Source: Rhodocyclaceae bacterium (GTDB taxonomy: Bacteria > Pseudomonadota > Gammaproteobacteria > Burkholderiales > Rhodocyclaceae). From it: DNA of 49,615 bases. A program made the translations under genes and the position numbers. The stretch covers positions 1 to 49,615 of the forward strand of contig JADFDU010000015.1 in assembly GCA_018262775.1 (NCBI GenBank), written 5' to 3'. This document shows, in pieces, positions 27,001 through 36,209 of the stretch (within the stretch, counting starts at the first letter, position 1; each line of letters opens with the position of its first letter). Under the pieces are notes generated by a model, which worked only from the letters and a program-made list of their open reading frames with translations, was not told the origin of the DNA and searched no databases.

Positions 27001-28554
27001 ATGAGCACCATGAACGCCGCGGACGAAATTATCGGCCGACCCCTCGCCCTGGGCCTGGGCACTCAACCGGCCATATTGTGCGAGAACCGCTCGATCAGCT
27101 TCGCGGGACTGAATGCGGACGCCAACCACTACGGCAACGCACTGGGTGCGCGCGGCGTTGCACGCGGGGACCGCGTACTGTTCCTGATGGACGACTCGCC
27201 CGAACTGGTGGCCGCCTACCTGGGCACCCTGCGCCTGGGTGCCGTCGCCGTCGCCCTCAGCGTGCGGCTCGCCTCGCGCGACCTGCGCTACGTCATCCAG
27301 GACAGCGGTTGCCGGGTCATCTTCGTCGATGCGCATTTCCTTGACCTGTACGATAGCGCCGCAACGAACCTCGAGAATCCGCCGCAGGTCGTCGTCAACG
27401 GCGGCGCGGCCCCACCCGCAGCTCCATACATATCGCGGCAAGCCTTCCTCGAGGGTCAGTCCGATCAGCTCGAATCCGCCCGCATGGACCCCGAGGAAGT
27501 GGGTTTCTGGCTCTACTCCTCCGGCACCACCGGCAGGCCCAAGGCGGTGATGCATCCGCATCGCAGCGCACGGGTCGCGGACTGCCTCGAGCGGGAGTAC
27601 CTCGGCGTGCGGCCGGGCGACCGCGTGTTCACCACCTCGAAGATTTTCTTCGGCTTCGCGCTCGGCCATTCGCTCATGGGCGGCCTGCAAAGCGGCGCCA
27701 CGATCATTCTTTCGCCGGCCTGGCCGGACCCCAAGCTGATCATCTCCACGGTGGAGCGCCACCAGCCCACGGTGCTCTTCAGCACACCAGTCATGTATCG
27801 CAACCTGATGCGCGAGGGCGCCCCGGCCAACCCGGCGTTCCGCGCCATCCGTCATTTTGTTGCCGCCGGCGAAAAGCTGCCCGAATCGCTCTTTGACGAC
27901 TGGCTGGAACTGTGCGGCAAACCGATCCTCGATGGCGTCGGCGCCTCCGAAACGGTGTTCCTGTTCCTCTTCAATCAGCCCGGCGACGCTGTCGGCGGCT
28001 CCTCCGGCAAGCCCGTCTCCTGGGCAGAAGTCCGCCTCGTGGACGACGAGGGCCAGGACATCACCGAGCCGGGCCGCGCCGGGCAGATCGCCATCCGCAC
28101 CTCGTGCCAGTTTGTCGGCTACTGGCAGCAGCCGGAATTGACAGCGCGCGCTCTGCGCGACGGCTGGTATTTTCCCGGCGATATGTTCCAGTTCGACGCG
28201 GACGGCCGCTGGTGCCACATGGGACGCTCCGACGACATGCTCAAGATTTCCGGCCAATGGGTCAGCCCTGCCGAGATCGAAGCCTGCGCCCTGACCGTGC
28301 CCGGTGTGCTGGACGCCGCCGTGGTCGGCTTCCCCAACAAGGACGGCCTGACGCGCATCGCGCTCTTTGCCGTGCCGCGCGATGCGGAGGCGGATCAGAC
28401 TGCTCTCACCGAGGCGCTGCAACAGACCTTCAAGACGACGCTGTCCATCTACAAGTGCCCGCGCACCATCCGCTTCGTCAGCGAGCTGCCGCAGACGGCG
28501 ACGGGCAAGACGCAACGCTACCGCCTGCGTGAAATGCTCAAGCAGGCTGTTTGA
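27001..28554 (+). CDS. Benzoate-CoA-ligase-family acid-CoA ligase
   Basis: This is a 517-residue adenylate-forming enzyme. The ATP loop is [17 protein letters not shown] (172-188), followed by [21 protein letters not shown], a motif typical of benzoate-CoA ligases, then [18 protein letters not shown] and the catalytic lysine in [13 protein letters not shown] (K503). It should activate an aromatic or alicyclic carboxylic acid to its CoA thioester in the cytoplasm. ATG 27001 follows AAAGGATG. It is co-transcribed with the acyl-CoA dehydrogenase (56 bp apart). The exact acid is unknown; 3-hydroxybenzoate, aminobenzoate or cyclohexane carboxylates are all compatible with the family. Confidence 0.88.
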   Translation: MSTMNAADEIIGRPLALGLGTQPAILCENRSISFAGLNADANHYGNALGARGVARGDRVLFLMDDSPELVAAYLGTLRLGAVAVALSVRLASRDLRYVIQDSGCRVIFVDAHFLDLYDSAATNLENPPQVVVNGGAAPPAAPYISRQAFLEGQSDQLESARMDPEEVGFWLYSSGTTGRPKAVMHPHRSARVADCLEREYLGVRPGDRVFTTSKIFFGFALGHSLMGGLQSGATIILSPAWPDPKLIISTVERHQPTVLFSTPVMYRNLMREGAPANPAFRAIRHFVAAGEKLPESLFDDWLELCGKPILDGVGASETVFLFLFNQPGDAVGGSSGKPVSWAEVRLVDDEGQDITEPGRAGQIAIRTSCQFVGYWQQPELTARALRDGWYFPGDMFQFDADGRWCHMGRSDDMLKISGQWVSPAEIEACALTVPGVLDAAVVGFPNKDGLTRIALFAVPRDAEADQTALTEALQQTFKTTLSIYKCPRTIRFVSELPQTATGKTQRYRLREMLKQAV

Positions 28555-28610
28555 AGGCGAGCGGCGGCCATGGGCGCGCCGATGGAACACGGCAGGAATT
28601 GGGAGAAATC

Positions 28611-29783
28611 ATGAGCGACAAGAGCTATCTCGACTGGCCTTTCTTCGAAGACAGGCACCGCCAACTGCAGGCGGAGCTGGAGCGCTGGATCAGCGGAAAC
28701 GTCACCGCCCACCACGGCGATGCGGACTCCGCCTGCCGCGACTTCGTTACCCGGCTCGGCAAGGCCGGGTGGCTGCGCTATGCCGTCGGCGGCAAGGACT
28801 GTGGCGGTCAATTCGACGCCATCGACACGCGCGCCATCTGCCTGCTGCGCGAGACGCTGGCGCGCCACGATGGCCTTGCCGACTTCGCCTTTGCCATGCA
28901 GGGGTTGGGCTCGGGCGCGCTCACCCTGCACGGCTCGCCGGAACAGAAGCAGCGCTACTTGACCAAAGTGGCCGCAGGCGAAGCGATCGCCGCCTTCGCC
29001 CTGTCGGAGCCGGGCTCGGGTTCGGATGTAGCAGCGATGGAATGCACGGCACGGGTCGACGGGGACGATTACGTGCTCGACGGCGATAAGACCTGGATTT
29101 CCAACGGCGGCATCGCCGATTTCTATGTAGTGTTTGCCCGCACCGGCGAAGCGCCTGGCTCGCGCGGCCTGTCGGCATTCGTCGTCGGTGCCGATATGCC
29201 CGGCTTCGAGGTTGCCGAACGCATCGAGGTCATCGCGCCGCATCCGCTCGCCCGTCTGCGCTTTACCGCTTGCCGGGTCCCGCGCAGCGCCATGATTGGC
29301 GTGCCGGGCCAGGGTTTCAAGGTCGCCATGCAGACGCTGGACATCTTCCGCACCTCCGTCGCCGCGGCCGCCCTCGGCTTCGCCCGGCGCGCACTGGACG
29401 AGGCCCTGAGCCGTGCAACGAAACGCAAGATGTTCAACCAGACGCTCGCCGACTTCCAGATCACGCAGATGAAGCTCGCACAGATGGCGACCGCCATCGA
29501 CAGTTCCGCCCTGCTCACCTATCGGGCGGCGTGGCTGCGCGACCAGGGGCAAACCATCACGCGCGAGGCCGCCATGGCGAAGATGACGGCCACCGAGTCG
29601 GCACAGCAGGTCATCGACGCGGCCGTGCAGATCTGGGGCGGCCTGGGCGTCGTCAGCGGTCATCCCGTCGAGAAGCTCTACCGCGAGATCCGTGCCCTGC
29701 GTATCTACGAGGGCGCCACCGAGGTGCAGCAGCTCATCATCGCCCGCCAGACGCTGGCGGCCTACAGCCAATCTGAACGGTAG
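28611..29783 (+). CDS. Acyl-CoA dehydrogenase (FAD)
   Basis: This 390-residue protein is an acyl-CoA dehydrogenase with [31 protein letters not shown] and the catalytic base in [11 protein letters not shown] (E367). It should make an alpha,beta double bond in an acyl-CoA and pass electrons to ETF. ATG 28611 follows GGGAGAAATC; the longer frame from 28551 overlaps the ligase end. In context it may desaturate a cyclic acyl-CoA (as AliB does) or a linear dicarboxyl-CoA after ring opening. It is the second gene of the ligase operon, and the bzdO region with its own control sites follows. Confidence 0.9.
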   Translation: MSDKSYLDWPFFEDRHRQLQAELERWISGNVTAHHGDADSACRDFVTRLGKAGWLRYAVGGKDCGGQFDAIDTRAICLLRETLARHDGLADFAFAMQGLGSGALTLHGSPEQKQRYLTKVAAGEAIAAFALSEPGSGSDVAAMECTARVDGDDYVLDGDKTWISNGGIADFYVVFARTGEAPGSRGLSAFVVGADMPGFEVAERIEVIAPHPLARLRFTACRVPRSAMIGVPGQGFKVAMQTLDIFRTSVAAAALGFARRALDEALSRATKRKMFNQTLADFQITQMKLAQMATAIDSSALLTYRAAWLRDQGQTITREAAMAKMTATESAQQVIDAAVQIWGGLGVVSGHPVEKLYREIRALRIYEGATEVQQLIIARQTLAAYSQSER

Positions 29784-29823
29784 GAGCAATGTCGCATCGA
29801 CACGCCTCTGCTTACCACTGAAA

Positions 29824-29843
29824 ATGAATGATTATTCATTCAT
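29824..29843. promoter_or_regulatory. TetR operator D (before bzdO)
   Basis: ATGAATGATTATTCATTCAT is a perfect 8-4-8 palindrome identical in half-sites to operator B. It places bzdO under the same regulator as the ligase and SDR operons. Confidence 0.85.
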
Positions 29844-29845
29844 TT

Positions 29846-29859
29846 TTGACCCATATCAA
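29846..29859 (+). promoter_or_regulatory. FNR/ANR-type box before bzdO
   Basis: TTGAC-CCAT-ATCAA matches the FNR consensus TTGAT-N4-ATCAA at 9 of 10 positions. It begins 3 bp after operator D. Its centre lies 41-42 bp before the start point expected from the -10 at 29882. Confidence 0.7.
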
Positions 29860-29881
29860 TCCGCGGCAAAGCGTGCGTGCT

Positions 29882-29887
29882 TAAGAT
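29882..29887 (+). promoter_or_regulatory. Candidate -10 of an FNR-dependent bzdO promoter
   Basis: TAAGAT matches TATAAT at 4 of 6 positions and has no good -35, as expected for an activator-dependent class II FNR promoter. The implied start is near 29894. Confidence 0.5.
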
Positions 29888-29954
29888 GCATTTGCGGCGT
29901 TGATTTTTTAAGCATCATATTTACCGTGAACAAGTCCTGAAGGAGCAACACGAC

Positions 29955-31262
29955 ATGGCAAATTATCCGACCGAGCCGCTTAAGTGCTGGAAGAAGGCCA
30001 AGGAACTGCGCGAGCAGTACTACATCAACTACGCCCGCGCCAAGGAAAACGGCGGCATCCGCTGGGGCGCCGCCGGCTGGTCCTTCGATGCCATCCCAAC
30101 GGCCTTCGGCGACGACGTGCATCCGCTCACCGGCGAGCCCTACGGCGCCAGCATCGCCTTCGACCGCAAGTTCGCCAAGGAATGCCTGGACGCTGCCGAG
30201 GCCGCCGGCTTCGCCCGCGACCTGTGCGCCTACATGCGCCTCTACTGGGGCGGCATGCACCTCAACAAGTACCTGTACGGCGGCGAATTCCCCAAGCCCG
30301 ACTTCAATTTTCAGACGCAGATCTGCTGCTCCCACGCCAAGTGGTACCAGCATGCCTCGAAGTACGAGGGGGTGCCGGACTTCTACGTGGATGTCAGCAT
30401 CGGCGCCTACAAGGACATCGACGAAGGCCGCCTGGCCTACGTTACCAACCAGCTTCACGAATCCATCGAGTTCGTCGAAAAGGTAACCGGACGCAAGTGC
30501 GACGACGAGCGGTTGATCCGCGCCGTGAAGAACGAGATGCGCGCCACCTCGCTGTGGGCCGAGATTTGTCTGCTCAACCAGAACAAGCCCGCCCCGCTCG
30601 ACGAGAAGACCATGTACTCGCTCTACGTGCTGGCGGTGCTGCACAAGTCCTCGCAGTGGTGCGCGGATTTCTACCAAGAGTTACTCGACGAGGTGAAGGA
30701 CCGCGTCGCCCGCGGCATCGCCGCCGTGCCCAACGAGCGCTGCCGCGTCATGTCCGACACGCAGCCGCCCTGGGCCTTCCTCAAGATCTTCCGCTACCTC
30801 GAGGAATTCGGCGCCGTCTCCATCGGCTCGCTGTACACCTTCGGCCTGGAAGGCACCTGGGAAACCCGTGAAGACGGCAGCTGGATGCCGCGCACCCTGC
30901 CGTGGGAGAAGGGCATCGAGATCAACGACCGCGACACGGCGCTGCGCCTCTATGCCGACTGGAACCTCTCCAAGCCGTTGTGGCAGCACTTCTTCGATCC
31001 CAACCTGAAGACCGAGATGATGAAGTACATCGTCAAGCACTGGGGCGTCGACGGAGTCATGATCCACATGAACCGCGGCTGCGAGGGCCTCTCGATGGGC
31101 ATCATGGAAAACCGACTCGGCCTGGCCGCCGCCGGCATCCCGGTGATGACCTACGAGGGCAACATGGGCGACGAACGCGAATTCGACATGGTCCGCGCGC
31201 AGAACAGAGTCGATTCCTTCATGGAGACACTGAGCCTGAAGCGCGATTTCATGGCCGCGTAG
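29955..31262 (+). CDS. bzdO: BzdO/BcrB-type subunit of ATP-dependent aryl-CoA reductase (solitary)
   Basis: This 435-residue protein resembles the bzd-type benzoyl-CoA reductase subunit O (HgdB/BcrB superfamily). The start [20 protein letters not shown], the block [12 protein letters not shown] (C124/C125), [35 protein letters not shown] and [12 protein letters not shown] (C376) fit that family, including cysteines expected to hold an iron-sulfur cluster. In known enzymes O works with N and needs the ATP-hydrolysing P/Q activator to reduce the aromatic ring anaerobically. None of these partners is in the window. GAAGGAG precedes the ATG. Operator D and an FNR-like box lie upstream. The family call is strong; its being an active reductase subunit on its own is doubtful. 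It may pair with subunits encoded elsewhere. Confidence 0.88.
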   Translation: MANYPTEPLKCWKKAKELREQYYINYARAKENGGIRWGAAGWSFDAIPTAFGDDVHPLTGEPYGASIAFDRKFAKECLDAAEAAGFARDLCAYMRLYWGGMHLNKYLYGGEFPKPDFNFQTQICCSHAKWYQHASKYEGVPDFYVDVSIGAYKDIDEGRLAYVTNQLHESIEFVEKVTGRKCDDERLIRAVKNEMRATSLWAEICLLNQNKPAPLDEKTMYSLYVLAVLHKSSQWCADFYQELLDEVKDRVARGIAAVPNERCRVMSDTQPPWAFLKIFRYLEEFGAVSIGSLYTFGLEGTWETREDGSWMPRTLPWEKGIEINDRDTALRLYADWNLSKPLWQHFFDPNLKTEMMKYIVKHWGVDGVMIHMNRGCEGLSMGIMENRLGLAAAGIPVMTYEGNMGDEREFDMVRAQNRVDSFMETLSLKRDFMAA

Positions 31263-31346
31263 GCGGTCTGCACAGTGCGCTCGTCCGGCGGAAATGCAGC
31301 CGGAAACCCGCTCGCCCTCGAAGCGTCCGCCAAGGAGGGGATAGAT

Positions 31347-31385
31347 GCGCCGCTTGCCCAGCGGCCCGGGCTGCTGCGGCGGCGC
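31347..31385. terminator. Possible stem between bzdO and the convergent fcs
   Basis: GCGCCGC (31347-31353) can pair with GCGGCGC (31379-31385) within the 168-bp convergent gap. There is no clear T-run, so a terminator role is tentative. The rest of the gap shows nothing else. Confidence 0.35.
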
Positions 31386-31430
31386 AAGGGTGTCCGTCCG
31401 CCCGGCTTGCCGTACTCCGGGGACTGACTT

Positions 31431-33269
31431 TTACGGGCGGATGACTGCGGTATCCGCAGCTTCGGCAAACAGGCGATCCACCAGCGCGGCGCGGCGCACC
31501 AGCACCGCACGCTGGTTGATGTAACCCTTGTCGGTGATCTCGTTGGCGTCGATCGACGGCGCTTCCGCCATCAGCAGCGCGCACGTGGCATGCGTCGAGC
31601 TGCCGCCATTTTCCTGCTTCAGCTGCGCCAGGCCCTTGCGCACGGCTTCGACGACGCGCGCATCGGCCAGCACCGCTTCGAGCGGCGCATCCGCCGGCAG
31701 GGCAGGGCAGAGGCTGCGACAGCCGGCCGCATTGGCGAAGATGAGAAAACCGATTTCTTCGCGGTCGTGGCCGGCGACGACGATGTCCTGCGCCACCGGC
31801 GCCAGCAGGGTCAGCGCGTTGATGCGTAGCGCACCGACATGCACCCAGACGCCGCTCATGAGCTTGAAGTCCTCGGCGATGCGGCCGTCGAACTCGATGC
31901 CCTTGGCCGGATCGTCCGGGTCGGCGAAACGACCAGCATCACCGATGCGGTAGAAGCCTTCCGCATCGAAGGCCTCGCGCGTGAGGTCCGGCTGCTTCCA
32001 GTAGCCGGGGGTGACGTTGGGCCCGCGCACGCGCAGTTCCAGCTTGCTTTCATTGGGGACCAGTTTCAGCTCGGTGCCGGGCGCCGGCAGGCCAATGACG
32101 CCGGCGCGGTCGATCTCGTAATGCACCGAAGTCACCATCGGCGCCGTCTCGGTCGCCCCCCACGCGGACACCATCACGGTACGCTGGCCGCGCTCGCGCA
32201 CCGACAAGTCTTCAAGTTTTTCCCACAAATTCTGCGGCAGGGCCGCGGCAGCGTAGAAGATCATCTGCAGCTTGCCGAAGAAGTTCTGGCGCAGCGTGGC
32301 ATCCTTCTCCAGAAAGGGAATCAGCGCATCGAAGCCGCGCGGCACGTTGAAGTAGATTGTCGACGACACCTCGCGCAAATTCGCCACGGTCTTCTCGATG
32401 AGGCCGGGCACCGGCTTGCCCTCGTCGATGTAGAGCGTGCCACCGTTGGCGAGGACGATGTTGAAGTTGTGGTTGGCGCCGAAAGTATGATTCCACGGCA
32501 GCCAATCCACGATCACCGGCGGCGTCTCCTCCAGGAAGGGCCACAGCTGGGCGATGGCCTGCTGGTTCGAACAGAGCATGCGCTGCGTGTTGATGACGCC
32601 CTTCGGCTCGCCGGTGGAGCCCGAGGTGAACAGGAATTTTGCGATGGTGTCGGGGCCAACTGCGGCGTAGGCCAGGTCCACCTCCGGCCCCGGCTCCCGG
32701 CGCAGGTCGGCAAAGGCCGTATACTTGAGGCCGGCGGGCGGATTGGTCCCGATGACAATCTCCGCACCGCCGAAATCCACCGCCTTCAGCACGCCGGCGA
32801 ATCTGGCGCCGTCGGCCGCATACACCAGGCCCGGCCTGAGTAGCGCGACGATCGTCTTTACCTTGGCGTAGTCCTTAGACATCAGCGAATACGCCGGCGA
32901 GATCGGCGCCACCGGCACGCCCACATGCATGGCGCCGAGCATCAGCAGCGCATGGTCGATGGCGTTATCGGACAGCACCATCACCGGCCGCTCCGCCGAC
33001 AGCCCGCGCGCCAGCAACGCGGCGCCGATCGCGCGAGCCTGGGCCAGTGCTTCGCCGAAAGTCAGCCGCCGCCAGACGGCGCCGGCGCGCTCGGCGAGAA
33101 AGCAGCGGTCGGGCGCTTCCCGCGCCCAGCGCTCGAGATGTTCGCCGAGGCAGCGCGCATGGGGCTCAAGCGGCTGCGGCGAGCGCAGCACCTGGACCCC
33201 ATCCTCGCGCCGCTCGACCTCCACCGCGGCCGGCGCGAAACGCAGGCTGGCGAAGGGCGGCTTGCTCAC
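31431..33269 (-). CDS. fcs: Feruloyl-CoA synthase-like acid-CoA ligase
   Basis: This 612-residue adenylate-forming enzyme has the feruloyl-CoA synthase signatures [18 protein letters not shown] (212-229) followed by [39 protein letters not shown] and [11 protein letters not shown]. It should activate hydroxycinnamic or related aromatic acids. The start is GTG 33269, which overlaps the TGA of the binding-protein gene (GTGA); the much longer open frame to 33905 is a shadow of that gene. Enoyl-CoA hydratase/aldolase and vanillin dehydrogenase are absent locally, so the substrate may differ from ferulate. Overlap with a periplasmic binding protein gene suggests linked uptake and activation of one acid. 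Confidence 0.86.
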   Translation of the reverse strand: MSKPPFASLRFAPAAVEVERREDGVQVLRSPQPLEPHARCLGEHLERWAREAPDRCFLAERAGAVWRRLTFGEALAQARAIGAALLARGLSAERPVMVLSDNAIDHALLMLGAMHVGVPVAPISPAYSLMSKDYAKVKTIVALLRPGLVYAADGARFAGVLKAVDFGGAEIVIGTNPPAGLKYTAFADLRREPGPEVDLAYAAVGPDTIAKFLFTSGSTGEPKGVINTQRMLCSNQQAIAQLWPFLEETPPVIVDWLPWNHTFGANHNFNIVLANGGTLYIDEGKPVPGLIEKTVANLREVSSTIYFNVPRGFDALIPFLEKDATLRQNFFGKLQMIFYAAAALPQNLWEKLEDLSVRERGQRTVMVSAWGATETAPMVTSVHYEIDRAGVIGLPAPGTELKLVPNESKLELRVRGPNVTPGYWKQPDLTREAFDAEGFYRIGDAGRFADPDDPAKGIEFDGRIAEDFKLMSGVWVHVGALRINALTLLAPVAQDIVVAGHDREEIGFLIFANAAGCRSLCPALPADAPLEAVLADARVVEAVRKGLAQLKQENGGSSTHATCALLMAEAPSIDANEITDKGYINQRAVLVRRAALVDRLFAEAADTAVIRP

Positions 33270-34399
33270 TTCAGCAGTTTCCAGTCGCCATTCGATACCG
33301 TGGCCATCACCGCAGCACGGGCATCGAAGCCGTTGTGGTTGGTCGGCGACATGCTGAACACGCCATGGGTGGCCGGCAACTCCTTGACGCTCTCCAGCGC
33401 ATCGCGCAATGCCACACGGAACTCCGGCGTGCCGGGCTTGGCTTTCTTCATGGCTTCCGGTACGGCGCGCGTGAGCAGCAGGTAGGCGTCGTAGGCATGC
33501 GCGCCGAAGGTACTGCGGCTGTTCGGGCCATGGGCGCCCTCGTAGAGTTTGATGTACTCGAGCGACGGCTTCTTCGAGGGATGCGAATCCGGCAGCTGCT
33601 CGGCCAGCAGCATGGGGCCGACCGGGAAGATCGTACCTTCGACGTTCTTGCCGCCGACGCGCAGGAAGTCGCGGTTGGCGATGCCGTGCGTCTGGTAGTA
33701 CTTGCCCTTGTAACCGCGCTCGACCAGCGTCGCCTGCGGCAGCACGGCCGGCGTACCCGAGCCGGCGATGAGCACGGCATCCGGATTGGCCGCCATGATC
33801 TTGAGCACTTGCCCCGTGACGCTGGTGTCGTTGCGCTGATAGCGTTCCACCACGGTGAGCTTGAGGCCCTTGGCGTCGGCGGCGCCCTGCATGGCCTTCA
33901 GCCACAACTCGCCATAGGGGTCGGCATAGCCGATGAAACCGATCGTCTTCACGCCGTGGGCGGCCATGTGTTCGGCGATGGCGGTCGCCATGAGGCCGAA
34001 GTTCTGCGGCGTCGTGAAGACCCAGGGGGCCTTGTCGCCGGCTGGCGGCAACGGCGCCATGGCAATCTGCGGCGTCTTCGTCTCGTAAGCGACTTCAAGA
34101 ATCGCCATCGAGGTCGGCGTGGCGCTGGCGGCAATCAGCACGTCCGCTTTGTCCTCGAAGACAAATTTACGCGCGTTCTTCACCGCTGTGGTCGTGTCGG
34201 TGGCGTCGTCGAGCACCACCCACTTCACTTTCTCGCCGGCAATGGTCTGCGGCAGCAGAACGAAAGTGTTCTTCTCGGGAATGCCTAGCGATGCAGCCGG
34301 GCCGGTGGCGGACACGCTGACGCCGACGGTAATGTCGGCTAGCGCCGTGCCAGTGACGCACAGGGCGGACAGCAATAGGGCGAGCTTGCGGATTTTCAT
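33266..34399 (-). CDS. LivK-type periplasmic binding protein, likely aromatic-acid binding
   Basis: This 377-residue precursor has a clear signal peptide (MKIRKLALLLSALCVTGTALA, cleaved near residue 21) and a type I periplasmic binding fold (SATGPAASLGIPEKNTFVLLP, TMSMAI-like region SMAILEVAYETKTPQIAM, GFIGYADPYGELW). ATG 34399 follows GAGGAGGAGACCC. The gene overlaps fcs by 4 bp. No permease or ATPase genes accompany it; the nearest are the liv genes at 40090-43676. Relatives bind aromatic acids or branched-chain amino acids. The pairing with a feruloyl-CoA synthase favours an aromatic ligand. Confidence 0.87.
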   Translation of the reverse strand: MKIRKLALLLSALCVTGTALADITVGVSVSATGPAASLGIPEKNTFVLLPQTIAGEKVKWVVLDDATDTTTAVKNARKFVFEDKADVLIAASATPTSMAILEVAYETKTPQIAMAPLPPAGDKAPWVFTTPQNFGLMATAIAEHMAAHGVKTIGFIGYADPYGELWLKAMQGAADAKGLKLTVVERYQRNDTSVTGQVLKIMAANPDAVLIAGSGTPAVLPQATLVERGYKGKYYQTHGIANRDFLRVGGKNVEGTIFPVGPMLLAEQLPDSHPSKKPSLEYIKLYEGAHGPNSRSTFGAHAYDAYLLLTRAVPEAMKKAKPGTPEFRVALRDALESVKELPATHGVFSMSPTNHNGFDARAAVMATVSNGDWKLLK

Positions 34400-34468
34400 G
34401 GGTCTCCTCCTCGTTGTGATTGTCGTCCGCGGCGCGACGGCCGCAGCGTGAAACAACCATACGCCGCG

Positions 34469-34494
34469 TTGACTGACTTTGTCAAACAGCTGTT
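34469..34494. promoter_or_regulatory. Candidate operator between the binding-protein gene and the TetR gene
   Basis: TTGAC-N7-GTCAA (34469-34485) abuts AACAGCTGTT (34485-34494), and a wider imperfect dyad reaches TTAGTTAG near 34498-34505. This fits a site for the adjacent divergent TetR-type regulator. Confidence 0.45.
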
Positions 34495-34525
34495 CGGTTA
34501 GTTAGTAATTTGCTACAGTGACCGC

Positions 34526-35374
34526 ATGCCGAAGCCCTTGCCCACCGCCGTCCGCCGCCGGGAAGTCGAGCGCGCCGTGCTACGCCATGCCCACGACCAT
34601 CCGGAATGGGGGCAGGCGCGCGTGGCTGAAGCCATGACGGGCAAGGGGCTCAAGGTTTCCGCCGCTGGCGTGCGCTGGATCTGGCAGCGCCACCACCTGG
34701 AAACCAGCGCCAAGCGGGCGGCGGCGCTAAGGAAGCTGGGGCCGGCGCGACTCTCCACCGTGCAAAAAGCGGCTCTGGCGCGGATCGCAGCGCGGCGCGG
34801 CGGCAGCCCGGGCGGCGAGGCACCCCTGCTGGCGCGCGAACACCTGCTGGCGATGGCGGTGCGCGAATTCAGCCGCAAGGGCTTTGCCCGCACCTCCATC
34901 CGCGATATCGCCCAGGCCGCTGGCATCCAGCCCGGCTCGGTGTACCACCACTTCACATCAAAGGATGATCTTTTCGTCGCGGCCCACGCAGCCGGCATGC
35001 GCGAAGTGACGCACGCCATGGAAACAGCCGTGGCGGACCATCGTGATCCGTGGGTGCGCCTGGAAGCAGCGTTCACGGTGCACATCCGCCACCTCATTTC
35101 GGGCAACGACCTGACGGTGTGGACGGGCGCCAGCCTTTTCCTTTTCAATTCTCCGGAAATACAGCGTCAGCTGCGTGCCGAGCGTGACCGTTTCGAGGCC
35201 ATGTACCGGCACCTGATCGCCGCCCTGCCCCTGCCACCGGATGTGGACCGCAGCCTGCTGCGCCTGCAACTGCTCGGCGCGCTCAACTGGACACGTACCT
35301 GGTACCGGCCGGGCAAACGCAACGCAGCCGACATCGCCAGGCATCTGGTGAAGGTGTTACGCAAACCACTCTAG
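34526..35374 (+). CDS. TetR-family regulator with an extra N-terminal transposase-like HTH
   Basis: Residues 1 to about 75 of this 282-residue protein look like a winged or paired HTH of the integrase/transposase type (HPEWGQARVAEAMTGKGLKVS then AAGVRWIWQRHHLE), with a basic linker. A normal TetR HTH follows at about 105-150 (MAVREFSRKGFARTSIRDIA then QAAGIQPGSVYHHFTSKDD), then a TetR ligand domain. TetR proteins are usually about 190-220 residues, so the extra part is notable. It is read away from the binding-protein and fcs genes with a 126-bp gap and probably controls them. The frame is continuous, so this is a fusion and not an error. ATG 34526 has no strong ribosome site; a start nearer the TetR domain is possible. 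Confidence 0.82.
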   Translation: MPKPLPTAVRRREVERAVLRHAHDHPEWGQARVAEAMTGKGLKVSAAGVRWIWQRHHLETSAKRAAALRKLGPARLSTVQKAALARIAARRGGSPGGEAPLLAREHLLAMAVREFSRKGFARTSIRDIAQAAGIQPGSVYHHFTSKDDLFVAAHAAGMREVTHAMETAVADHRDPWVRLEAAFTVHIRHLISGNDLTVWTGASLFLFNSPEIQRQLRAERDRFEAMYRHLIAALPLPPDVDRSLLRLQLLGALNWTRTWYRPGKRNAADIARHLVKVLRKPL

Positions 35375-35427
35375 CGATTCGTCAGGCAGGGAAGCGGGAT
35401 CGGCCTTGCGTGTACGGCGATATGAGT

Positions 35428-36141
35428 TCAGCCGACGATCGTCAGCGCCAGTTCACCGACGCCCGCGACGGCTCCTTGCAGCCGATCCCCCCGTTCCACC
35501 CTCCCCACCCCTGCCGGCGTACCGGTGAAGATGAGATCGCCCGGTAGCAGCGTCACATACCCGGACAGGTTGGCGATGATGTCGGCCACCGGCCAGATCA
35601 TGTCGGCGAGGTCGCCGTGCTGTCGCGGCTGACTATTGACACTGAGTGTGATGGCGCCGCGCCGGGGGTGGCCGATGCGGCCGGCCGGAACGATGGCGGA
35701 GATTGGCGCCGACTGGTCGAAGGCCTTGCCCATCTCCCAGGAGCGCCCCTTGGCTTTCAGTTCCCCCTGAAGGTCGCGCCGCGTCATGTCGAGCCCGACG
35801 GCGTAGCCGAAGACGCAGTCAAGCGCGACGGCAACGGGAATGTCGCGGCCACCGCGCGCGAGCGCCACCACCAATTCGATCTCGTGCTGCAGGTCGGCAG
35901 TTTTAGACGGGTAGGCCATGCGGCCATCGGTGACGATGGCGTCGGCCGGCTTCATGAAGAAGAACGGCGGTTCACGCTCCGGATTGCCGCCCATCTCACG
36001 CGCATGCTCGGCGTAATTGCGGCCGACGCAGTAGATGCGCCGCACGGGAAACGGCACTTCGCTGCCGCTCACCGGCACCGCCGGTGGCGACCATGAGGGC
36101 ATGTCGTTACGAGTGCCCGTTTCTGTGTTTGGGGTATTCAT
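35428..36141 (-). CDS. Fumarylacetoacetate-hydrolase-family protein
   Basis: This 237-residue protein has the FAH fold with [28 protein letters not shown], the metal acids in [11 protein letters not shown] and [23 protein letters not shown], and [15 protein letters not shown]. This size class includes fumarylpyruvate hydrolases, acylpyruvases and oxaloacetate decarboxylases. No gentisate dioxygenase or isomerase lies nearby, so fumarylpyruvate is only one option. It is divergent from the MarR gene across a 68-bp gap containing a perfect inverted repeat, which suggests MarR control. The start ATG 36141 lacks a clear ribosome site; ATG 36102 is an alternative. Confidence 0.83.
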   Translation of the reverse strand: MNTPNTETGTRNDMPSWSPPAVPVSGSEVPFPVRRIYCVGRNYAEHAREMGGNPEREPPFFFMKPADAIVTDGRMAYPSKTADLQHEIELVVALARGGRDIPVAVALDCVFGYAVGLDMTRRDLQGELKAKGRSWEMGKAFDQSAPISAIVPAGRIGHPRRGAITLSVNSQPRQHGDLADMIWPVADIIANLSGYVTLLPGDLIFTGTPAGVGRVERGDRLQGAVAGVGELALTIVG

Positions 36142-36161
36142 TGGCAGTATCCATTGCTTGG

Positions 36162-36177
36162 TTCTAAACCGTTAGAA
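36162..36177. promoter_or_regulatory. MarR operator candidate
   Basis: TTCTAA-ACCG-TTAGAA is a perfect inverted repeat centred in the 68-bp divergent gap between the FAH and marR genes, the usual place for an autoregulated MarR site. Confidence 0.6.
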
Positions 36178-36207
36178 TACAGTCCGCGACCTACTCAATA
36201 CAGTCCG
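36176..36207 (+). repeat. 11-bp direct repeat before marR
   Basis: AATACAGTCCG occurs at 36176-36186 and again at 36197-36207, 21 bp apart (two helical turns). The second copy ends 2 bp before the marR ATG. Possible second operator. Confidence 0.5.
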
Positions 36208-36209
36208 AC

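Noticed and set aside
26968..28590. 540-codon open frame on the minus strand
   Set aside because: Antisense to the CoA ligase, with the Gly/Ala/Arg/Val/His-rich composition typical of a shadow frame.
28518..29789. 423-codon open frame on the minus strand
   Set aside because: Antisense to the acyl-CoA dehydrogenase, whose motifs and ribosome site are convincing.
23320..31262. A complete anaerobic benzoyl-CoA pathway
   Set aside because: Only the O-type subunit is present; N, P, Q, the ring hydrolase and a ferredoxin are missing from the window.
31431..33905. Feruloyl-CoA synthase extended to 824 residues
   Set aside because: The extension is an out-of-frame reading of the binding-protein gene; GTG 33269 with a 4-bp overlap gives the normal length.
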